Source: Sarcina ventriculi
GTDB taxonomy: Bacteria; Bacillota; Clostridia; Clostridiales; Clostridiaceae
Assembly: GCF_900456775.1 (NCBI RefSeq)
Contig: NZ_UAUL01000001.1
Coordinates: 434,001-498,000, forward strand
Direction of reading: 5' to 3'
Length of the DNA stretch: 64,000 nt
The notes beneath the pieces are model-generated. The model did no database searches. It was not told the DNA's origin and saw only the letters and a program-made list of their open reading frames with translations. Below, in pieces: positions 35,619-44,164 of the stretch. Position numbers and translations under genes: made by a program. Numbering within the stretch: position 1 is the stretch's first letter; the number at the start of each line of letters is the position of its first letter.

Positions 35619-37598
35619 TTATTTTACATCTTCAATATAAGCTCGTAAAACTTCTCCAGCTCCCCATGCTTGTGCATATGCCCCTCTTGGATTATATGGG
35701 TTCTTTCCATCAAAAATTTCTGATATTCCCAAAACACAACTATCATTCAAATGATTTTTAAATGGTTCTATCATTTTTTCACATAACCTAGTATCGTTTA
35801 AATATCTTTTAGTTGCCGTTATTATTGGACCAATAAGCCACGACCATACACTCCCTTGATGATAACTCATATCTCTTTCATATAAGTTTCCTTTATACTC
35901 TCCCCTAAATTCAACATCTAAATTACTTAAACTTCTAAGTCCATAAGGTGTATATAACTGCTTAAAAACTGTTTCTAAAGCTTTTTTCCCTATTTCTTTG
36001 TTAACTAAAGAATATGGTAGACTTAAAGCTATTACACCATTTGGTCTTATTTGCTTATTTCTTTCTTCACCATAAATGTAATCATAAAAATAATTCGTTT
36101 CTTTACACCAAAATGTTTTTATAAATGTTTTTTCTATTTTTTCTTTTATTTTTTCATACTCATAATATTCTATGTTAAACTTTTTATTTAAATCTATCAT
36201 AAAACAGATTGCATTATACCAAAGAGCATTTATTTCAATTGCTTTTCCATACCTTGGAGTTACAGCATGTCCTGCAACTTTCACATCCATCCATGTAAGT
36301 TGAGTATTTTCATCTCCTCCCATTAAAAGCCCATCACCATCCATTTTTATAGAATAATAAGTTCCTTTAATATGATTATTTATTATATCATTTAAGTTAT
36401 CAATTAAATTTTCATAAATAAAATCATAATCATTAGTATATTCTAAATATTTATAAACAGCATTAAAATACCAAAGAGTACCATCTATTGTGTTATATAG
36501 AGGGTTCATTCCGCTATCTGGAAACATATTAGGAATAAGTCCATTTTTTATATATTTCTTAAAACTTATTAGAATTTCTCTAGCATCATCAAATCTATTG
36601 GTGCACAATGTTAATCCAATCATTGCAATCATGGTATCTCGTCCCCAATCGCTAAACCATGGATATCCCGCTATAATAGTTTTTAAACCAGTAGATTTTC
36701 TAGAAACTATAAAATTATCACTAAATAAAACTAATTTATCTATAAATTCATCTCTATTTTTTATTTTTTTCAAAAGATTATTTTTTCTCTCAATTTCCTT
36801 GTTTATATAATAATCCCCATCTAGACTTACATCTTCCTCGGTAGTAGCTATTATACTAAATTCAACCCTTGAAAATTTCTGTACATTTATATTAAAATAT
36901 CCAGGAGTAAAATGATAATCTATACCTAAATTTCCTCTCTCAATTTCAATAAAATAAGGTGTGTCACAAATCCAATTTTCATCCTTAAAAAACTTACATT
37001 TATCTGACAATAAATTTAACTTTATATCATTTATATCAAAAGTTAAACTTACTCCATTTTTATTATTTTTTTGTATGCATAAAAAATCATCTTTCATTGT
37101 TACATCATGATGGTTTCTATTATTTATCAAAGGCATTATCTCTAATTCTATATCATTAGCTGTTGTTTGAATTGTATATTTTATGACTGTTGTATTATGT
37201 CCATAATCCATTACAATCTCTTTATCTATAAAAGTTTCATTCACATAATAACTATATTTCGGATAAATATTAAATTCAAAACTCTCTTGCATAGAAATTT
37301 CATTCGATGATGTAACATAAAGATTTTTAAAATTTTTTTTATTTCTATCACTTAAATGAATGATATTATCATTTCTTTGTCTAGTTTCATCTTTTATTGA
37401 AATTCTTTCTCTTAAATCTGAAAGTAAAAGCCTTCTTTCAACTGGTGGATTCAAAGAAGCAATCAATAAGCCACTATATATTCTAGAGCTTAAATTATTT
37501 ACTGTTCTTGACGCATATCCACCTAAACCATTTGTTATTAAAAATTCTTTATTTTTAGCTACATTAAAATCACTTAAAGTTTGTTTTTCAATTCTCAT
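35619..37598 (-). CDS. Glycogen debranching-type amylo-alpha-1,6-glucosidase
   Basis: A 659-residue cytoplasmic enzyme with the bacterial GDE N-terminal beta domain (residues 1-260; NGLGGYASRTVNNLSSRIYSG) and a C-terminal (alpha/alpha)6 barrel with GYPWFSDWGRDTMIA, MFPDSGM and HQGSVWSWLIGP, which contain the likely acidic catalytic residues. It should remove alpha-1,6 branches from glycogen-like polymers. It lies upstream of trpS as a single gene. No other glycogen genes are adjacent, although galU follows upstream, consistent with carbohydrate storage or UDP-glucose metabolism. Confidence 0.9.
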   Translation of the reverse strand: MRIEKQTLSDFNVAKNKEFLITNGLGGYASRTVNNLSSRIYSGLLIASLNPPVERRLLLSDLRERISIKDETRQRNDNIIHLSDRNKKNFKNLYVTSSNEISMQESFEFNIYPKYSYYVNETFIDKEIVMDYGHNTTVIKYTIQTTANDIELEIMPLINNRNHHDVTMKDDFLCIQKNNKNGVSLTFDINDIKLNLLSDKCKFFKDENWICDTPYFIEIERGNLGIDYHFTPGYFNINVQKFSRVEFSIIATTEEDVSLDGDYYINKEIERKNNLLKKIKNRDEFIDKLVLFSDNFIVSRKSTGLKTIIAGYPWFSDWGRDTMIAMIGLTLCTNRFDDAREILISFKKYIKNGLIPNMFPDSGMNPLYNTIDGTLWYFNAVYKYLEYTNDYDFIYENLIDNLNDIINNHIKGTYYSIKMDGDGLLMGGDENTQLTWMDVKVAGHAVTPRYGKAIEINALWYNAICFMIDLNKKFNIEYYEYEKIKEKIEKTFIKTFWCKETNYFYDYIYGEERNKQIRPNGVIALSLPYSLVNKEIGKKALETVFKQLYTPYGLRSLSNLDVEFRGEYKGNLYERDMSYHQGSVWSWLIGPIITATKRYLNDTRLCEKMIEPFKNHLNDSCVLGISEIFDGKNPYNPRGAYAQAWGAGEVLRAYIEDVK

Positions 37599-37727
37599 AA
37601 AAATTACTGCACAACCTTTGCACAGTTCCCTCCTAACTTACAAATAAATTTTAGGAAACGATTACTATTTTATGATACTATATATAGAAATTTTTGTAAA
37701 TTGAGAAGGGTTGATTTATATTTAAAA

Positions 37728-37765
37728 AGCTATATAAAAGAATTATAAATTTCTCTTATATAGCT
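37728..37765 (-). terminator. galU copy 1 terminator
   Basis: AGCTATATAA pairs with TTATATAGCT and extends inward. On the minus strand a TTTTTAAAT tail follows, 54 bp past the galU stop. Confidence 0.8.
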
Positions 37766-37818
37766 CATATTTAAATTTACACGTGATTTAAAGTATTTAA
37801 ATGACAAATAAAATATTA

Positions 37819-38694
37819 CTATTTTTGTAATACAGTATTTAAGTATTTTGTAAATCCATCTTTAAGTTCTGGTTTTCTAAGTGCATATTCAACTGTTGCT
37901 TCTAAGAAACCTAATTTATCTCCAACATCATATCTTCTACCTTCGAAGTTATAAGCATACATAGCTTCATTATTTATAAGTTCTAAAAGTGCATCAGTTA
38001 ATTGTATTTCTCCACCTTTACCAGGTTTTGTATTTTCTAATATTTCAAATATTTTTGGTGTTACTATGTATCTACCTAATATAGCTATATTAGTAGGTGC
38101 ATCTTCTACTGATGGTTTTTCAACTAAGTCTCTAACTTTATATACTCTGTCTTCTATGTGAACGCCATCAACTATTCCATATTTATCTACATCTTCTTTT
38201 GCTACTGTTTGAACACCAAGTACGCTTGTTCTATATTCTGAATAACAATCGATAAGTTGTTTTAAACATGGTTTTTCATCATTATAAACTATATCATCTC
38301 CAAGTAATATTGCGAATGGTTCATCCCCAACAAAACTTTTTGCACAGCTTATAGCATGTCCTAATCCTTTAGGTTCTTTTTGTCTTATAAAATATATATC
38401 AGCCATATTAGATATGTCTCTTACCATTTCTAACATAGCATTTTTTCCCTTCTTTTCAAGTTCAAGTTCTAATTCAACTGATCTATCAAAATGGTCTTCT
38501 ATACTTTTTTTATTTCTTCCTGTTATTATAAGTATTTCTTCTATTCCTGAAGCTATAGCTTCTTCTATTATATATTGTAATGTTGGTTTATCAACAATTG
38601 GAAGCATTTCTTTTGGTTGCGCTTTCGTAGCAGGCAAAAATCTAGTTCCAAGACCTGCTGCTGGTATTATCGCTTTTCTTATTCTTTTTTCCAT
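37819..38694 (-). CDS. galU: UTP-glucose-1-phosphate uridylyltransferase (copy 1)
   Basis: A 291-residue nucleotidyltransferase that makes UDP-glucose from UTP and glucose-1-phosphate. It has the N-terminal loop IPAAGLGTRFLPATKAQPKE, FAILLGDDI, LVEKPS and GKGGEIQLTDAL, which bind nucleotide and sugar. It is very similar to the copy at 53324 (identical over long stretches). This copy stands alone near the debranching enzyme, whereas copy 2 pairs with galE. UDP-glucose feeds glycolipids and surface glycans. The upstream 560-bp gap holds its promoter. Confidence 0.96.
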   Translation of the reverse strand: MEKRIRKAIIPAAGLGTRFLPATKAQPKEMLPIVDKPTLQYIIEEAIASGIEEILIITGRNKKSIEDHFDRSVELELELEKKGKNAMLEMVRDISNMADIYFIRQKEPKGLGHAISCAKSFVGDEPFAILLGDDIVYNDEKPCLKQLIDCYSEYRTSVLGVQTVAKEDVDKYGIVDGVHIEDRVYKVRDLVEKPSVEDAPTNIAILGRYIVTPKIFEILENTKPGKGGEIQLTDALLELINNEAMYAYNFEGRRYDVGDKLGFLEATVEYALRKPELKDGFTKYLNTVLQK

Positions 38695-39257
38695 TTATTA
38701 TTACCTCTCTTTTTTTTGCAAATTAAATTATATGAACAACTTTTTATCTTACCTTATATCAAACAATTATACTACTTATTATAAAAATTACAATAGGAAA
38801 TTTTTTATCTATATAATTTTATTCATAATTTATATTATTAAAATATAAATATTTATAAAAAATTTTTTTTAATTAACAGTTTTGTTTTTAAGATTATAAA
38901 ATTTTATAAAAATTTTTCATCTTATCTTAATATATAAATAATTGAAAATATTTTTTTAATAAAGATTAATTTTAAGATTTAAGCATAAACTAGATTATAT
39001 TTCCACTTTACATATATATATAAGAGTGCTATAGTAATGATTAATTAATAAATATTATTATTTAATCAAAGATGTTATAAAGTTTATTTTATTTGTTTTG
39101 TCTAATTTTCAATTTTCAGACATTTCTAAAAAAAATGAAAATTATATTTACAAAGCAAAAAAAATATGATAGTATTTATTACAAGATAATAATTATTAAA
39201 TAATAAATTTAAAAAGACAATTTACATATATAAACGTATTTTTAGGAGGATTTTAAA
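38695..39257. other. 563-bp divergent intergenic region between galU and nox
   Basis: Very AT-rich. Clear signals are the nox promoter (39147-39175) and an inverted repeat AATTTTCA/TGAAAATT (39111-39118 and 39136-39143) just upstream of and reaching toward it, which could be an operator. No ORF, RNA gene or repeat family is seen in the remainder. Confidence 0.5.
39147..39175 (+). promoter_or_regulatory. Promoter of the NADH oxidase gene
   Basis: TTTACA (39147-39152), 17-bp spacer and TAGTAT (39170-39175). The leader would be about 75 nt. The gene's AGGAGGA ribosome site lies at 39244-39250. Confidence 0.65.
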
Positions 39258-40589
39258 ATGAAAGTAATAGTTGTTGGATGTACACATGCAGGTACAGCTG
39301 CCATAGTAAATTTAAAGGAACTTCACCCAAATAGTGATGTAACAGTTTATGAAAAAAATGATAATATATCATTCTTATCATGTGGTATAGCTTTAAGCGT
39401 AAATAAAGTTGTTACTGAACCTGAAAAATTATTCTATAACTCACCAGAGGGATTAGCTAAAATAGGAGTTAACACTAAAATGAAACATGAAGTTACTGAT
39501 ATAGACTTTGACAATAAAAAAGTTAAAGTTAAAGATTTAACTTCTGGAAAAGAATTTGAAGATAACTATGATAAATTAGTTCTTACTTTAGGTTCATGGC
39601 CAATCGTTCCAAGATTCGAAGGTGGAAATTTAGAAAACATAGAGTTATGTAAAAACTATGATCACGCTAAAACTATAATAGCTAAAAGCTCAAATGCTAA
39701 AAATGTTGTTATAATTGGAGCTGGTTATATCGGAGTTGAACTTGTTGAAGCATTTGAAGACTTAGGAAAGAAAGTTACTTTAATAGATGCTGAAGACAGA
39801 ATAATGAGCAAATATTTAGATAAAGATTTTACTGATATTGCAGAAAAAGAATTCTCAAGTCGTGGAGTTAACCTTGTTTTAGGAGAAAAAGTTCAAAAAT
39901 TTGAAGGTGCTAACGGAAAAGTTACTAAAGTTGTTACTGAAAATGGAAGCTATGACGGAGATTTAGTTGTTCTTTGTATAGGATTTGCTCCAAATACAAA
40001 ACTTATTAAAGATAAATTAGAAACTCTTCCAAATGGAGCTATAATAATTGATGAATATATGAGAACAAGCAAAAAAGATGTTTTCGCTGCTGGAGACTGT
40101 TGTGTTGTTAAATACAATCCAGCTGGAGATGAAAGATATATTCCTCTAGCTACAAACGCTGTAAGAATGGGTACTTTAGTTGCTAAAAATATAGTTGAAC
40201 CAACTCTTAAATATTTAGGAACTCAAGGTACTTCAGGAATAAAAATATACGAACAAAACATTGCATCAACTGGTTTAACTGAAGAAGTTGCTAAGAAAAC
40301 AACTAAATTCAACGTAGGTTCTGTAATATTAACAGACAATTATAGACCAGAATTTATGCCAACTTTTGAACCTGCTACTATAAAATTAGTATATGATAAA
40401 GATACTAGAGTAATAATAGGTGGTCAAATAGTATCTAAGATAGATTTAACTCAATTCATGAATACTCTATCTGTAGTAATACAAAACAAAATGACTTTAG
40501 AAGATTTAGCTGTTACAGACTTCTTCTTCCAACCTCACTATAACAAACCATGGAGTTTATTAAACGCAGTAGCTTTAAAAGCTCTATAA
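39258..40589 (+). CDS. nox: NADH oxidase (water-forming type) / CoA-disulfide reductase family
   Basis: A 443-residue FAD-dependent pyridine nucleotide-disulphide reductase. It has an FAD loop VVGCTHAGTAA, the redox cysteine C42 in SFLSCGIAL, an NAD loop VIIGAGYIGVELVEAF, the FAD-binding VFAAGDC and a C-terminal dimerisation domain. A single redox Cys with this layout fits NADH oxidases that reduce oxygen to water, used by anaerobes for oxygen defence. NADH peroxidase or CoA-disulphide reductase activity cannot be excluded. It has its own promoter and terminator. Confidence 0.88.
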   Translation: MKVIVVGCTHAGTAAIVNLKELHPNSDVTVYEKNDNISFLSCGIALSVNKVVTEPEKLFYNSPEGLAKIGVNTKMKHEVTDIDFDNKKVKVKDLTSGKEFEDNYDKLVLTLGSWPIVPRFEGGNLENIELCKNYDHAKTIIAKSSNAKNVVIIGAGYIGVELVEAFEDLGKKVTLIDAEDRIMSKYLDKDFTDIAEKEFSSRGVNLVLGEKVQKFEGANGKVTKVVTENGSYDGDLVVLCIGFAPNTKLIKDKLETLPNGAIIIDEYMRTSKKDVFAAGDCCVVKYNPAGDERYIPLATNAVRMGTLVAKNIVEPTLKYLGTQGTSGIKIYEQNIASTGLTEEVAKKTTKFNVGSVILTDNYRPEFMPTFEPATIKLVYDKDTRVIIGGQIVSKIDLTQFMNTLSVVIQNKMTLEDLAVTDFFFQPHYNKPWSLLNAVALKAL

Positions 40590-40607
40590 TATAAAATTTT
40601 TAAAGTT

Positions 40608-40641
40608 AAAAACACTCTCAAAAAAAATTGAGAGTGTTTTT
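40608..40641. terminator. Bidirectional terminator
   Basis: AAAAACACTCTCAA pairs with TTGAGAGTGTTTTT around a 6-nt A loop, between the convergent nox and Asn-rich genes. Confidence 0.9.
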
Positions 40642-40660
40642 ATTTACAATTAATAAATAT

Positions 40661-42565
40661 TTACTCACTTAAAATATTATCTGTTGAACTTTCTACCGAA
40701 TTTACACTTTCAGTATTCTGAGCGTTATTAATTTTATTTTGTGATGTCTGTTCCCCTATATCTCCCCCTCCATTACTATTTTCATTACTACTTTCTCCAC
40801 CTATATTATTTATAGCATTGCTACTATTTTGTGAATTATTATTGTTATTATTTAAAGCATTTCCTCCATTATCTATATTGTTTACAGAATTATTTAGATT
40901 ATTATTTGAATTATTCCCTCCCATATTTATTTCATTATTTTCATTACTATTTATTTCGTTATTACCACTTCCCCATATATTTTGATTATTATTTTCTGTG
41001 ATACCATCTCCTAAATTATTATTGTTATTATAAATATTATTTTCTAAAATATTACCTCCATTTTGCTGATTTTTATTTTCTTTATTATTAAGAACATCAT
41101 TACTATTTTCAGTATTACCTTGCTTATTTTCAATAGTTGACTCATTATTAACTTCAGGTATATCGTTGTTTTTTGATTCATTTTTTTTCACTTTGCTAGA
41201 AGCATTTTGAGATGATGAATTCTTATTTTCACTCTTTTTAATTGGAGTTTCTACTTTTTGTTTTTCCTTGTTTTCTTCATTTGTTTCTTTTTTAGCATTT
41301 TCATATAATGAATCATCTTTTATTTGCCCATTATAACTGCCTGTATTTCTAGCTAAAATATTGTTTAACCCCTCTACCTCCTTAGAATCTGTGTTATTTC
41401 CACTTGTTATAACTCCAAGTAACGTTACATCTCCTCCATCATTATTTACAACCTTTATCTCATTTGCTCCACTTAAATTACTAGATATTAATATATATTT
41501 TAAGTCTTCATTATCTGATTTAGTATCTATTCTTCTATATAAAATCCTATTTACATAAATCTCAATTATTCCACCATTTTTGCTAGTTTCGTACCCTAAA
41601 CCTATAATGTTTCCATCGACTTTATACCTTATATAATCATTTTTACTACTACTTTTAACCTTATTTTGAGAAACTGAAAATCCCTTCTTTTTTTCTCCTT
41701 TAAGAGTTACCTTATAAGGTTCAAAAAGAGTGGTTACCCCATAATAAGCATCTTTATATTGGGTACTTATTTCTTTTTTATTATTCACATTGTTCTCTAT
41801 AATATTGGTTAAATTTTTGCAATAACTTTCCCTAAAATCCTCTATCCCCTCTCCTTCTATATTATTTTTTACTACATCTTCATTTACCTTAGCTAAATCC
41901 AAACCATAATACGTTGCTAACCCATTTATACTTTGATAATAAGCATCACTAATCAAACTTTCATGTTTTACAATTGGTATAATATCCACCGAAGTGTTGT
42001 TATATTTTAAATCTCTTAAAATACTTTCATATATTCCACTAAAATTAATTTCACTAATTTCTTTCTCATCATTATTTTCAAAACATAAAAAAACTAAATC
42101 AAACTCTCTATTTTTTATATTTATATATTTATTTAATTGCTCATAAATAGTGGCATTATCCTCTGACAAATTTGTTAATTTAACCTTTGAATTATAAGTG
42201 TTTTCTATAAATGATGTTATATCTTCTTTTAAAATAACATCACCCAAATAATTTTCATCACCTAAAATAAGTATATTAATATCTTCTCCGTCAATAAGTT
42301 TATCATAGGCAGTAACAGTCTTTACCTCTTCTGCTTTATTAGTAATTTCTAAAGATTTATATATTTCTCTATTTGATGCTAAAGCACTTTTACTTTGAAA
42401 ATACCATACACACGAAAAACTCAAAACCGATACTATAACGCCACTTACTATAACTCTTTTTCTACTGTTCTTCTTAACCATATTATTAAAACTATTTAAT
42501 AAATTCTTTTTTACACTTTTTCTTTTGTTACCTCTCTCGCTCCCTAATTTCCCCCTTTTCATCAT
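40661..42565 (-). CDS. Membrane-anchored degenerate SGNH-like protein with Asn-rich tail
   Basis: A 634-residue protein. A basic N-terminus and one transmembrane helix (about 37-55) are followed by an ectodomain with an SGNH-hydrolase-like core (about 90-265): ILILGDENYLGD, FDLVFLCFENND, GLATYYGLDLAKV. The nucleophilic Ser of GDS is Glu here and no clear catalytic DxxH is seen, so activity is doubtful. Residues 280-400 form a beta-rich domain. The last 190 residues are strongly Asn-rich with long N runs and almost no hydrophobics. No LPxTG is present. It lies 191 bp downstream of a glycosyltransferase gene. A role with surface glycans is possible; function unknown. Confidence 0.65.
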   Translation of the reverse strand: MMKRGKLGSERGNKRKSVKKNLLNSFNNMVKKNSRKRVIVSGVIVSVLSFSCVWYFQSKSALASNREIYKSLEITNKAEEVKTVTAYDKLIDGEDINILILGDENYLGDVILKEDITSFIENTYNSKVKLTNLSEDNATIYEQLNKYINIKNREFDLVFLCFENNDEKEISEINFSGIYESILRDLKYNNTSVDIIPIVKHESLISDAYYQSINGLATYYGLDLAKVNEDVVKNNIEGEGIEDFRESYCKNLTNIIENNVNNKKEISTQYKDAYYGVTTLFEPYKVTLKGEKKKGFSVSQNKVKSSSKNDYIRYKVDGNIIGLGYETSKNGGIIEIYVNRILYRRIDTKSDNEDLKYILISSNLSGANEIKVVNNDGGDVTLLGVITSGNNTDSKEVEGLNNILARNTGSYNGQIKDDSLYENAKKETNEENKEKQKVETPIKKSENKNSSSQNASSKVKKNESKNNDIPEVNNESTIENKQGNTENSNDVLNNKENKNQQNGGNILENNIYNNNNNLGDGITENNNQNIWGSGNNEINSNENNEINMGGNNSNNNLNNSVNNIDNGGNALNNNNNNSQNSSNAINNIGGESSNENSNGGGDIGEQTSQNKINNAQNTESVNSVESSTDNILSE

Positions 42566-42756
42566 AAAAATTCTCCTTAAATATTAAATTTTCTTTATAA
42601 ACCAAATAGAAATTTAGCCTATATAATACAATAAATTATAATATATATTGGTTATTTTTTCCATAAAAATAGTCAAAAATATACCCTTTTATAAAAGAGT
42701 ATTTAAGCAATAATTTAATGTTTAAATTTTTTAATTTACACAATTTATAATTTATA

Positions 42757-43866
42757 TTAATCAATATTTTTATGCTCTCTTAAGTAAAAATTTTCTAAAA
42801 TTTTAGCCTCCCTTTTTAAGTCATAACCTTGTTTATTCATTTTATATTTTATATAATCTTGATTTACACTATTTCTTAATAAAGATTTTTCTAATATATT
42901 TTTAGCTATAATTTGTTCATTTTCATTATAATTAAATCTATATACCAAGTCTAAATTTAAATCCAAACCATCATCCATATTTCCTAAAACTATGCAAGGT
43001 AAATCATTTTCTTGAGCCTTTATTATAAAATTTTCTATTTCATCTTGGTCTAGAAATACCATTACATCAAAAACTTGTATAATATCTTGCTTCAAAAACT
43101 TGCTCTCTTCTAATAAAACTATATTATTAGCATCTAAATTTAATTTTTTTATCTCATTATTTATCTTTTCTTTACAAATATCATTAGAAATCAAAATAAG
43201 CTTTGAGTTTTTATGATACTTTCTTATTTCTTTAAAAAGTGACAGCATTTTTTTATTCTTTTCTTCCTTGTTAGATTTATTTATAAATCCAATAACTTTC
43301 TCATTATTTAATTTTAAAAGCTTTTTAATGTTTTTTTGAATTTCTCCATTATAAGAAAACTCATCTAAATCAATAACATTTTTTAAAAGAGTGAATTTCT
43401 CAAATTCTCCAAAAAATAAATTTCCCTCTTCTTTTGAATAAGCAAACTTGTAATTTGAATTTCTATTGACAGAAAATCTAAAATATCCATTTCTATTAAA
43501 CTTAGGAATTTTGTTATACATATGTGCGATTCTAATTGCCACACCAGCCTTTTTAGCCTCTGACAATATTACTCCTGAAAAATCATCTAAATAACAATGA
43601 ACTATATCATATTTATGAGTTTTAAAAAAATCTCTAGCAAGTTTTCTGTATTTATATGCTCCTATTTCTTTTAAACATTGTATCTTAAATATATGTCCCC
43701 CTAAAGACTCTATCTCTTCATTAAAAATTCCTTCGCATTCTCCTTGAAACAAAAAATCAAATTGAACATTTTTTCTATCTATATTTCTATACATATTCAT
43801 AATAAAAACCTGAGCTTTTTTGCAATTATTTTTAGGTAAAATATTTAAAATTCTAATAGGATTCAT
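42757..43866 (-). CDS. GT4-like glycosyltransferase (GT-B fold)
   Basis: A 369-residue protein resembling capsular or exopolysaccharide glycosyltransferases. The N-terminal domain begins RILNILPKNN with FDFLFQGECEGIF and YDIVHCYLDDFSG, and the C-terminal domain has KVIGFINKSNKEEKNK, SKLILISND and VMVFLDQDE. The usual EGxP donor site is weak here (LPCIVLGNM). It should add a sugar to a surface glycan. The ATG follows AGGTGGAG. Adjacent genes are the pseudo-SGNH protein downstream and hcp upstream (divergent). Confidence 0.75.
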   Translation of the reverse strand: MNPIRILNILPKNNCKKAQVFIMNMYRNIDRKNVQFDFLFQGECEGIFNEEIESLGGHIFKIQCLKEIGAYKYRKLARDFFKTHKYDIVHCYLDDFSGVILSEAKKAGVAIRIAHMYNKIPKFNRNGYFRFSVNRNSNYKFAYSKEEGNLFFGEFEKFTLLKNVIDLDEFSYNGEIQKNIKKLLKLNNEKVIGFINKSNKEEKNKKMLSLFKEIRKYHKNSKLILISNDICKEKINNEIKKLNLDANNIVLLEESKFLKQDIIQVFDVMVFLDQDEIENFIIKAQENDLPCIVLGNMDDGLDLNLDLVYRFNYNENEQIIAKNILEKSLLRNSVNQDYIKYKMNKQGYDLKREAKILENFYLREHKNID

Positions 43867-44011
43867 AAAATCAACTCCACCTAATAAATATTAGTTATTT
43901 AATAAATCTTATGTTTAACCTCAATTATTAATTCTAATATTTAAAATTATATTTCTCATTAATTATTAAAAAACTTAATAATAAAAAAATTATAAATATA
44001 AAATAATACAC

Positions 44012-44025
44012 GTAACATGAGTTAC
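44012..44025 (+). promoter_or_regulatory. GTAAC-N4-GTTAC dyad upstream of hcp, CRP/FNR (HcpR-like) site
   Basis: GTAACATGAGTTAC has perfect 5-bp arms. Its centre (44018.5) is about 41.5 bp upstream of the transcription start predicted from TATACT at 44048-44053. That is the classical position for activation by CRP/FNR-type regulators. HcpR, a CRP/FNR protein, controls hcp in clostridia; the match to its motif is from memory. Confidence 0.6.
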
Positions 44026-44047
44026 ATACTTTGAATTTAAATTTATG

Positions 44048-44053
44048 TATACT
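44048..44053 (+). promoter_or_regulatory. hcp -10 element
   Basis: TATACT with no good -35 hexamer at 17 bp, as expected for an activator-dependent promoter. The predicted start near 44060 coincides with a small dyad, TGTAGC-AAGGA-GCTACA (44060-44076), at the 5' end of the transcript. Confidence 0.55.
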
Positions 44054-44164
44054 ACTAACTGTAGCAAGGAGCTACACATTAAAACATAAAAAACATATTA
44101 TTTAAATTGAAATTTGAAAAATTAATTATATACCAATAAATATACATATAAAGGAGTAATTAAA

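Noticed and set aside
40661-41240. Asn-codon-rich DNA as a microsatellite or tandem repeat array
   Set aside because: AAT/AAC codons are interspersed irregularly; it is a low-complexity protein region, not a clean DNA repeat.
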